Below are positions 53,876 to 61,966 of a stretch of 64,000 nucleotides of DNA, one piece after another. The notes under the pieces were generated by a model, which was not told the origin of the DNA, made no database searches, and was given only the letters and a program-made list of their open reading frames with translations. This DNA is from Bacillus sp. SD075 (GTDB lineage Bacteria; Bacillota; Bacilli; Bacillales; DSM-1321), in contig NZ_JADILK010000004.1 in NCBI RefSeq assembly GCF_017355165.1, forward strand, positions 1-64,000. The letters run 5' to 3'. The translations under genes were made by a program, and so were the position numbers. Every line of letters begins with the position of its first letter. Positions within the stretch are counted from its first letter, which is position 1.

Positions 53876-54916
53876 TTACTCCTTCCCCTCCTTACTTTTC
53901 CAGACCAGCATTAAAAAAAGGAGGCTTATGTATCCAAAAACCGGATAAATATATCCTAGTAACCTTCCATATCCGAATTCACTAATGATCAAAGCTATTA
54001 AAAAAATCACCGCTATGATCAGCATGCTTGGCAATTTGATATAACTGCTGATTTGCCTCTGTAATCCATATATGTTGCCTATGACCGAAGTGAATATCTC
54101 CCCGTAAATCACTAAAATGAACATCCAATATAACTGACTGGCTGCCGTTCTCATAATAACTGCTGAAGGAATTTCATAACTATTCACGTCAGTAAGTGTC
54201 ATAAGTGAAAAATGCCCCGTCAATAAAATGATCGTTAGGAATATCCCTCCAAGGATAGCACCATGTTTAATGACCTTCTCATCTCGAACTTCATACGCAA
54301 CCGGAACCAGCACAGCTTGAGCCAAAGCAAGGTTAAAGGCTGTATAGGCAAATGGTGACAAAACCATTTTAACTGTGATCACTTCATCAGGAACTTTTGT
54401 AAGGGTCATAAAGAAATCCCCATTACCCAAAGTCGAGAAAAAAAGGATCAAACTAAAACAGATCATGATTGGTACAACAAAAGAGTTCACTGTGAACACA
54501 CCGCGCATGCCCATCATCAGGACCAATGATGCCAGTATGATCGTAGACCAACTTCCTAAACTTTTAGGCACGCCGAGTTGTTCTTCGAAAACGGCTCCTG
54601 AACCCGAAATCATGACAGCCGTCACCCCTAACAGCATGATAAGGAAAAAGATGTTGATGATTCCTGCTATTTTCCTGCCAAAAAGAAATTGATTGAACTC
54701 CTCATAAGAAGATGCTCTGATTCTTGAGGAAATGAGCATGATTTTCGTTCCAGTGAAAATGAAAATATAACCTGCTATTAAAATCCCGATAAAGCCATAA
54801 AAGCCATAACGGGTAAAAAACTCGACAATCTCTTTTCCAGTTGCAAATCCGGCACCGACGACTGTACCTACATAAACCGCTGCAATCTGGAAACTCCCTG
54901 ACCACCTTGACAGCAT
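53876..54916 (-). CDS. ykvI: YkvI family membrane protein
   Basis: A 346-residue polytopic protein with about ten transmembrane helices. It starts with the unwound-helix signature YVGTVVGAGFATGKEIVEFF typical of LeuT/APC-fold transporters and resembles B. subtilis YkvI along its length. GGGAGG and further purines precede the ATG. The substrate is unknown. Amino acid or other small solute transport is a reasonable guess from the fold only. Confidence 0.85.
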   Translation of the reverse strand: MLSRWSGSFQIAAVYVGTVVGAGFATGKEIVEFFTRYGFYGFIGILIAGYIFIFTGTKIMLISSRIRASSYEEFNQFLFGRKIAGIINIFFLIMLLGVTAVMISGSGAVFEEQLGVPKSLGSWSTIILASLVLMMGMRGVFTVNSFVVPIMICFSLILFFSTLGNGDFFMTLTKVPDEVITVKMVLSPFAYTAFNLALAQAVLVPVAYEVRDEKVIKHGAILGGIFLTIILLTGHFSLMTLTDVNSYEIPSAVIMRTAASQLYWMFILVIYGEIFTSVIGNIYGLQRQISSYIKLPSMLIIAVIFLIALIISEFGYGRLLGYIYPVFGYISLLFLMLVWKSKEGKE

Positions 54917-55071
54917 ACTCTCCCCTCCTCCCTACATTTATATGTAAGGAAGAGACATTTAAGACAGGCCGAGCAATATTCCTTTCGTCGGCTGTTTTTT
55001 CCTGGACTAACATTTCTCATTGTGCAGGCTTAAATCAGCACTTTTCATGCCTACAATCCCGAGCGCTGAAA

Positions 55072-55107
55072 GAAAAAAAAACGCTTGGAATTACTCCAAG
55101 CGTTTTC
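55072..55107. terminator. bidirectional terminator near the M3 peptidase end
   Basis: ACGCTTGGA / TCCAAGCGT with a 5-nt loop is flanked by A8 and TTTT. It should terminate the M3 peptidase transcript on the minus strand. Confidence 0.85.
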
Positions 55108-55142
55108 TCAAGTATCCAGTCCGCATCATACAGGCAAATAAT

Positions 55143-56830
55143 TCATAATGCCTTATCATCTACAGTGGAGAGCCATTCATCTATCACCTTCACAACGGAC
55201 TGTACAGTCCCCTCAACAAATGGGGATTTCAGATTCGCAGATTCCACGAGATCAAGAAAGGACTTGCTGCCACCAAGTTGGCACAGATTCAAATAATCCT
55301 CCCAAGCCGTTTCATCTTTTTCAATCGACCTTTTCCAGAATTGGAAAGCACAAATCTGGGCCAGTGTATAGTCGATATAATAAAAAGGTGATTGATAAAT
55401 GTGACTTTGCCTCTGCCAATACCCGCCATTCTCCAAGAACTCATTTCCTTCATAATCGCGATGTGGCAAATATTCCATCTCGATCTTACGCCAAGCCTGC
55501 TTTCTTTCACCGGGGGAGGCATCAGGATTTTCATAGACAAAATGCTGAAATTCATCGACAGCTACCCCATACGGGAGGAATATGAGGGCACCGCTTAAAT
55601 GGGAAAACTTATACTTTTCCGTATCCTCCTTGAAAAATAGCTCCATCCATGGCCAAGTTAAAAATTCCATGCTCATCGAATGGATTTCACACGCTTCATA
55701 TGTAGGCCAATAATACTCAGGAATGTCAAGATCACGGCTGCGATACACTTGGAATGCATGACCTGCCTCATGTGTCAAAACATCTATATCCGCGGAAGTA
55801 CCGTTGAAATTAGAAAAGATGAATGGAGCTTTATAGTCTTCTATAAAAGTACAATAGCCTCCGCTTTCTTTACCTTTCTTCGCCACAAGGTCCATCAGGT
55901 CATTATCAATCATATAGTTGAAAAACTGATTCGTTTCAGGCGAAAGCTCCTGGTACATCCTTTTCCCATTTTCGATGATCCACTCAGCATCGCCTTTTGG
56001 AATGGCATTACCCGTACTGAAATGAAAATTCTCATCATAATAGTTCAGGTTCGCCAATCCAAGACGTTCACACTGACGTCCCTTCAGCCGGGTGACAAGC
56101 GGTACCACTTCCTCTTTCACCTGCTTGCGGAATGCAGCAACCCTTTCGGCATCATAATCAGTCCTTGTCATTCGATAATACCCAAGTTCGACGAAATTCC
56201 CATAACCTAGCTCTGTCGAAATCCCATGCCTCACCTTGACAAGGTCATCGAATATGCGATCCAATTCCTCCTGCTTCTCTTCAAAGAAACCGTAATACGC
56301 CTCACTTTCCTTAACTCACGGTCTGGGGACTCCATAAAAGGTTGAAGCTGCGCAAGTGTCAATTCATTTCCATCAAAGTGAATTTTTGCAGATGCAATCA
56401 ATTGTGAATATTCACTTGATAATTTATTTTCTTTTTGCAGCTGTGGTATGATTTCGGCTGAAAACGTTTTGAGTTGGGCCTCTGCCAGATCAAATAGTTG
56501 AGTTCCCCAATTCTCCTCAAGCTCCTTACGATATTTCGAGCGAACGAGTTCATTGTAAAATTTTGAGGTTAACTCTTCCATTTCAGGGGAGAATTCATCT
56601 AAATAATCATTCTCCGTTTTATAAAACTCATCATTGGTATCAATGGAATGCCTTATATAGACCAAATTAAACATCGTACCTACATAATTTCGAATTTCAT
56701 TTATTTCTTCCATGGATTTTATTTGCACATCAGCATTAGCAGCGTCAATAAACTTTCCCAAAGCTTTCATGAACCGGGTTTTAATTTCATCCATTTCAGG
56801 ACGTTTATATTCATACTCATTAAATTTCAT
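55143..56830 (-). pseudogene. M3-family oligoendopeptidase, frameshifted
   Basis: The N-terminal part (ATG 56830, AAAGGAG upstream, MKFNEYEYKRPEMDEIK) and the C-terminal part containing the zinc motif LTHEAGHAFQVY lie in different frames. They join near 56305, where ELRKV would continue as SEAYYGFFEEKQEELD; a single missing base restores one protein of about 562 residues, the normal length for the pepF/M3 group. The rest of the gene is free of stops and the active site is intact, so either a recent mutation or an assembly error is likely. Confidence 0.85.
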
Positions 56831-57007
56831 ATGTTCGCTCCTTTTCACGATATAAAAACATTTTTTTGACCAGAGTAACGTTATGCAATCGAATTCGCTT
56901 TCAAAACACATTCACCATTATCGCGGTTATCGTAATATAATTTAATTCGCCACAGAGTTATTAAAAACCTTTATGTCCTCGATACAAATTCAGGTTTTAT
57001 CAGACAT

Positions 57008-57045
57008 AAAAAACCAGCACCTGTAGTCAAATCCGGGTGCTGGTT
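57008..57045 (-). terminator. mhqR terminator
   Basis: AACCAGCACC / GGTGCTGGTT is a perfect 10-bp stem followed on the minus strand by TTTTTTATG. Confidence 0.9.
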
Positions 57046-57051
57046 CATTAG

Positions 57052-57489
57052 CTAACTTTGAGCGGAATACCCAATCTTTTTTAGCAATTCGATCACGGTG
57101 GCCTTTTCATCTTGCGTAAGTACACTCATGATATCATCGATTCTTTTTTCATGCTCAGGAAATACTCCTTCAATAAAGGCCTTTCCTTTATCCGTTATTT
57201 TTGCAAAGGTTACACGGCGATCCTCTTTACATGCTATTCGCTGCAGATATTCCTTCTGTTCAAGTTTATCCACGACATAGGTAATGCTGCCGCTAGCTAG
57301 CAGGATTTTTCCGCCTATTTGCTGAAGAGGCTGATCCCCTTTATGATAAAGTAATTCCAGTACTGCAAACTCAGTTGGATTCAAACCCTCTTCAGCTATA
57401 TGTTTATTTACCACATCATTAATGGATCGATGAGCTCTAGACATCACAATGAACAGTTTCAAAGACTGTTGGATGTTATTATTCTCCAT
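57052..57489 (-). CDS. mhqR: MarR-family regulator, MhqR (YkvE)-like
   Basis: The 145-residue winged-helix protein has NPTEFAVLELLYHKGDQPLQQIGGKI (quoted in part; residues about 36-61), the recognition helix ASGSITYVVDKLE and the wing KEDRRVTFAKITDKG. These segments match B. subtilis MhqR, which represses quinone and azo-compound detoxification genes. No Cys is placed to suggest thiol sensing in the DNA-binding core. The target genes are not adjacent. A half-site-like ATCTTGAATT lies upstream but is not convincing. Confidence 0.85.
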   Translation of the reverse strand: MENNNIQQSLKLFIVMSRAHRSINDVVNKHIAEEGLNPTEFAVLELLYHKGDQPLQQIGGKILLASGSITYVVDKLEQKEYLQRIACKEDRRVTFAKITDKGKAFIEGVFPEHEKRIDDIMSVLTQDEKATVIELLKKIGYSAQS

Positions 57490-57645
57490 AACTTCACAAC
57501 CTTAAAAATTTTTAATTAAAATATCTTGAATTAAAAGTTATTATATGACATAAAGGTTTTTTTGTCAATCTGCCCTGTTAGTATGCACTATTGTTAAATC
57601 AATCATTTTGATATACTTGAAAAAAAAGCTAAAGTAGTGACATAC

Positions 57646-58785
57646 ATGAATACAAGGCAAAATTTCACCACAAATCTACTTATCGGTATTTTACCATTAA
57701 TTATTCTCTCTATCATTTATTGGATGAATGTAGAACGTTCCATTCAAAAGGAAAGACAGGAACAAACTGATGGGCGGGATCGGTTTATCAAGAATACATA
57801 AATCAAGTTATCAGAGAAACGAAGGAAAACTTTGAGCTGCTTAGCCTTAGCAGTTCCATGCTTCATATAGATGACAAAAAAACGAACCCCTTATAAAATG
57901 GATTAAATTGGAACCAACAGACAAAACCCGAATCTTAGTTATAAATGCCGATGGATTCATTGAACATTTTACATGGGTGGATGTTCTTGTTAGCGAAGTC
58001 GATTGGACACTGTCAATCGAAGTTCCCGATAAGAATAGCATAAATAACATGAAAGTTTTTAAATGTTTGACTCACATGATGATCTATAACATCGTGAAGG
58101 AAATGATCATCCACAGAAATAAAAAAACAGAAGTTACTAAACGAAAGGCAGAAATTAGATTTAGTCTATACATTAGCTGCCAGTATTGCACATGAAATAA
58201 AAAACCACATACCGGCATAAAGGGGCTAGTGCAGTTACTGGTTGAACAACACCCAGAAGATCAAGATCAGTTCCATTACTCTGTCATCGTGAAGGAAATT
58301 GAAATAGTATCGAAGCGAATTTTTGATTTTAGGGAAGCCAATGGTCCAGTCCTTATCTTAAATGATATTCGCAGTATCATTGCTGAATTGAGACCAATAA
58401 TAAAATCTGAAGCATGTCACTTCAATATTGAAGCGACATGGAATATCATTAAGGAGCCGAGCCTGGTTCATTGTACAAAGGACTAACTCAAACAAGTCAT
58501 TCTAAACATTGCCAAAAACGGTTTCGAATCCATGGAAGTTTCGAAAAAATTAAGGATTCAAATTCATCATGTAAATGAATGGGCTAAAATCATGAGCATC
58601 GACACCGGGCAAGGATTAAATTGAAAGATATAAGTAACGTGTGTTCAATCCCCTTCTATACTTCAAAAAAAGGAAGGGACTAGGATTATGGCTATGTGTG
58701 TGTACGAGAATAATTGAACGGTACCATCGAGTTTTCAAGGAATCCTCTGAACGGAACAACCGCTAAAATCAGCTTATCGCTGATA
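57646..58785 (+). pseudogene. decayed sensor histidine kinase (kinD position)
   Basis: The N-terminus in frame from ATG 57646 has a transmembrane helix (LLIGILPLIILSIIYWM) and stops at 57801. Later frames carry sensor fragments, LAASIAHEIKN with the phospho-accepting His, a premature stop and ILNIAKNGFESME (N box), IDTGQGL (G1), KKEGT (a broken G2) and a terminal NGTIEFSRNPLNGTTAKISL. At least four frame changes or stops are visible. B. subtilis has kinD next to mhqR, so this is probably a kinD-like remnant, an assignment based on position. Confidence 0.8.
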
Positions 58786-58944
58786 ATAGACCACCCTTAC
58801 TATTACTCTTTGAAGATTTTCATTTTTTTATGGAGACTAGTAACGATTCCTATTTATTTAAAGGTGTCATGCATACGGTGCACGCGTCTTGGAACTATTT
58901 ATGTAATAGGTAAAAATCTTAATCAGGAAGAAGGAAATATACAG

Positions 58945-60168
58945 ATGGGAAGTATTGCTGCCATTAAAACAAAATCGAAAAAACAAGATATGACTCTGAA
59001 AATCATGATCATCATAGGCATATGCCATTTAATGAATGATTCTCTTCAAGCCGTCGTGCCGGCCATGTTCCCAATCCTCGAAAAATCAATGTCTCTAACG
59101 TATACACAGCTGGGGATGATTGCATTCTGCCTGAATATCGTCTCATCTCTCCTGCAACCGGCAGTTGGATTCTATACGGATAAAAAGCCGTTTCCATATG
59201 CATTGCCCATTGGGTTGACTAGTACCTTAATCGGGGTCATCATTCTCGCAATTGCCCCAAGCTATACCATTATCCTTGGTGCTGTCATCTTGATGGGCTT
59301 AGGGTCAGCCATATTCCATCCGGAAGGCTCCAGGGTTGCCTACATGGCAGGCGGACCAAAGAGAGGATTGGCACAATCCATTTATCAAGTCGGCGGGAAT
59401 AGCGGGCAGGCACTTGCCCCACTCATCACAGCCATTGTACTTGTTCCTTTTGGCCAAAAAGGAGCCCTCTGGTTTGCCCTGGTTGCCTTAATGGCCGTTA
59501 TCCTGCTGCTTTATATTGCCAAGTGGTATTCCCAAAAATTAGTTCACTTCCAGCCTAAAAAGCTTGCTGCAAAAATAGTCAATAAAGAGCGTTCCCATAA
59601 AGTGGCCAAAGCCCTGGTATTGATTTTATTCATAATCTTTGCCCGTTCCTGGTATGTATCGTGCATGACGAACTTTTATAGTTTTTATTTGATCGGGCAG
59701 TATTCATTCACGATAAAATCTGCACAATTTTTCCTGTTTGCCTTTTTAGCCGCTGGTGCTGTAGGTACATTTTTCGGAGGTCCGCTTGCTGATAGATTCG
59801 GGCGTAAAAACGTCATTTTCTTTTCTTTCGCCGCCAGCATGCCACTTACCGCACTTTTACCATTCGTACCTCCTACAGCCGCTTTTATTTTATTATTGGT
59901 GGCGGGATTCATTATAATGAGCAGTTTTTCCGTCACTGTAATTTACGCACAGGAATTGGTCCCTGGAAAAGTCGGAACGATGGCAGGTTTGACTGTAGGG
60001 TTAGCATTTGGAATGGGTGCCATTGGATCCGTTTCATTGGGAGCCATCGCAGATATAATTGGAATCGAATCCATGATTAAGCTGGTGGGATTCCTGCCAT
60101 TACTGGGAATCATCAGCATATCGCTGCCGACTGATCTAACGTTGAAAAAATGGTATGCAGAAGAATGA
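58945..60168 (+). CDS. fsr: fosmidomycin-resistance-type MFS transporter
   Basis: A 407-residue protein with 12 predicted helices of the Fsr family, with ICHLMNDSLQAVVPAMFP at TM1 and GSAIFHPEGSRVAYMAGG and YQVGGNSGQALAPL later, all characteristic. It likely exports small drugs, though the substrate is not proven. The open frame extends back to 58714 but that part encodes the end of the decayed kinase; ATG 58945 with AAGGAA upstream is the better start. Confidence 0.92.
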   Translation: MGSIAAIKTKSKKQDMTLKIMIIIGICHLMNDSLQAVVPAMFPILEKSMSLTYTQLGMIAFCLNIVSSLLQPAVGFYTDKKPFPYALPIGLTSTLIGVIILAIAPSYTIILGAVILMGLGSAIFHPEGSRVAYMAGGPKRGLAQSIYQVGGNSGQALAPLITAIVLVPFGQKGALWFALVALMAVILLLYIAKWYSQKLVHFQPKKLAAKIVNKERSHKVAKALVLILFIIFARSWYVSCMTNFYSFYLIGQYSFTIKSAQFFLFAFLAAGAVGTFFGGPLADRFGRKNVIFFSFAASMPLTALLPFVPPTAAFILLLVAGFIIMSSFSVTVIYAQELVPGKVGTMAGLTVGLAFGMGAIGSVSLGAIADIIGIESMIKLVGFLPLLGIISISLPTDLTLKKWYAEE

Positions 60169-60280
60169 TGCAAAATGTTTTTTTCTGGAACATATTCTTT
60201 TTGTCTAAATACAATAAATTATTGTTTCGCCCAAAAATTCACAAGTAAGTAAAGATAAGTACCTTACAAAGGAGAAATTT

Positions 60281-61012
60281 ATGAGTGGAGTTTTATTAGG
60301 CAGCATCCTATCTGCTATGTCTACAGGGTTTGGTGCGTTACCGATCTTGTTTATTCAAGGTTCAATCACACATCGATTCAGAGACACGCTTCTGGCATTT
60401 ACCGCTGGAATCATGATGGCTGCTTCGTTATTGAGCCTAATCCCGGAGTCTCTGGCCACCGGAGGGTATATTCAGCTAGTAATTGGGGTTTTTCTCGGGG
60501 TAATGACATTAACGATCATGGAACAAAACATTCCTCATATCGATCTCAGCCATACGAAAAGTGGCATTCAGTTCGATGAAAAGGCTTTGCTAATCATCAC
60601 TGCCATTACACTCCATAATATTCCTGAAGGTCTTTCTGTCGGAGTCAGTTACGCCTCTGATACAGCTGATACAGGTAACTTGATCGCTTTCGCCATCGGC
60701 CTGCAAAATGCTCCGGAAGGCTTACTGGTCGCCTTGTTTTTAATTAATCAAAAAATCGGTAAACTTACAGCGTTCCTGATAGCAACCTTAACCGGTACCA
60801 TCGAAATAATTACGGGCTTATTGGGTTATTATTTAACCTCTTACATTGGGTTCCTCGTTCCATACGGCCTTGCTTTCGCCGCCGGGGCCATGCTTTTCAT
60901 CGTTTATAAGGAATTGATCCCTGAAAGCCATGGGGATGGTAATGAACGTACATCTACCTATTCCTTCATTGTCGGCCTTTTGTTCATGGTAATATTATTG
61001 GAAATTTTGTAA
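60281..61012 (+). CDS. ZIP-family divalent metal transporter
   Basis: A 243-residue protein with eight hydrophobic helices and the ZIP metal-site signatures HNIPEG in TM4 and QNAPEG in TM5. The second usually reads (H/E/Q)xxPEG, so Gln is acceptable. AAAGGAG precedes the ATG. The GufA/ZupT subgroup moves zinc, iron or manganese. The gene stands alone between fsr and the Spo0E gene. No Zur or Fur box was recognised upstream. Confidence 0.9.
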   Translation: MSGVLLGSILSAMSTGFGALPILFIQGSITHRFRDTLLAFTAGIMMAASLLSLIPESLATGGYIQLVIGVFLGVMTLTIMEQNIPHIDLSHTKSGIQFDEKALLIITAITLHNIPEGLSVGVSYASDTADTGNLIAFAIGLQNAPEGLLVALFLINQKIGKLTAFLIATLTGTIEIITGLLGYYLTSYIGFLVPYGLAFAAGAMLFIVYKELIPESHGDGNERTSTYSFIVGLLFMVILLEIL

Positions 61013-61312
61013 TTCCCGAACTTCCATGGCTGGCTCCACCAAGTGAGTCAGCTCTTACTTGTTAGTTATCAGCATTCAGAAAAATTAAGACTACTAAATG
61101 AATCCCGATGCATGAAGGACACCTTCTGGTGACCTCCCCTCGATCTATGCCTCAAACCCATAGGAAAATCAAAAAATGTATTCTTGTGTATATTAGTCTT
61201 TCTTTAATTGTTTTCATCAAATGTTTGTAAAGCTTCATCCACCAGAAATCGGATAAGGGAAATGTCTCCCTTCCTTCTAATTAAAAAAAGTCAAGCATGT
61301 ATTCGGTTCCCT
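61013..61312. other. gap between the ZIP and Spo0E-like genes
   Basis: Exactly 300 bp. A weak imperfect hairpin (GCTGGCTC / GAGTCAGC) lies 20 nt after the ZIP stop and may terminate it. Nothing else was recognised. Confidence 0.4.
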
Positions 61313-61567
61313 TTAAAATGTAATATCATCATTAAAGGGCTGCTGTACAATAACAACCATTTCTTCTCGCTTATTTCTCACTTCCACTGATGAATGATGT
61401 TGAAGGATCAAATACTCATTTATTAGTTTATCAAGCTGCTCGCTTTGGCGAAGGGTAAATTCATGACCTAGTCCATACATTTTGGCCAACTCCATCATTT
61501 CCCAACGCTTCATTCGAATCTCAGAACAAATTTCCGTTGCACACCTAGAATTCATAACTACATTCAC
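61313..61567 (-). CDS. Spo0E-family aspartyl-phosphate phosphatase
   Basis: An 84-residue protein with the Spo0E signature: a helix with IRMKRWEMMELAKMYGL, a turn and a second helix SEQLDKLINEYL, the latter holding the conserved SxxxD motif. Such proteins dephosphorylate Spo0A~P and delay sporulation. GTG 61567 is 2 nt from AGGAG and ATG 61555 is 14 nt away, so the start is uncertain. It sits near a PAS sensor kinase, both inputs to the phosphorelay. Confidence 0.85.
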   Translation of the reverse strand: MNVVMNSRCATEICSEIRMKRWEMMELAKMYGLGHEFTLRQSEQLDKLINEYLILQHHSSVEVRNKREEMVVIVQQPFNDDITF

Positions 61568-61966
61568 TACTCCTGCCCTTTTAAAGTTACATTATAATAA
61601 AGAAGTATTACAAAATATGCCTTATATGTAAATAGATTCGCAAAAAAAGACAAAACTTCTTAAATTGCGATAAGGCTTTACCCACCAGCAGACAGGATAT
61701 GACGGAAATTTCTAAACATAAATCTCTTATTTTGATTAAGCAGATTTCATATGAAGCCAGCTCCGAAAACCGATTCGAAAGTTCCCCAATTTGGATATCA
61801 TTATGGTTTCCGCTTATTTTGGCCAGTTTCCCTTTAATGGAAGCACAATATCTTTCATGGTTACAACCTAAATTGTGATTACAAGATAATAAATGATAGA
61901 GCAAAAAAAGAATCCAATAAAGGATTCCACATGAACTAATGAACATTCCATATGCTTTCTGTTTAC
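61568..61966 (-). other. gap between the Spo0E-like gene and the PAS kinase
   Basis: About 400 bp. A 112-codon open frame (61608-61946) is present but has no ribosome-binding site, is rich in Cys/Leu and fits no family, so I do not call it a gene. No terminator was recognised. Confidence 0.4.

Noticed and set aside
57520-57545. MhqR-box-like half-site ATCTTGAATT upstream of mhqR
   Set aside because: Only one half resembles the operator and the inverted second half is missing; AT-rich DNA makes chance likely.
58714-58944. Long N-terminal extension of the fsr frame
   Set aside because: The first residues (NGTIEFSRNPLNGTTAKIS) are the end of the decayed histidine kinase; the MFS homology begins at ATG 58945.
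61608-61946. 112-codon minus-strand open frame downstream of the PAS kinase
   Set aside because: No ribosome-binding site, odd Cys/Leu-rich composition, no recognised family and no terminator. Likely chance.
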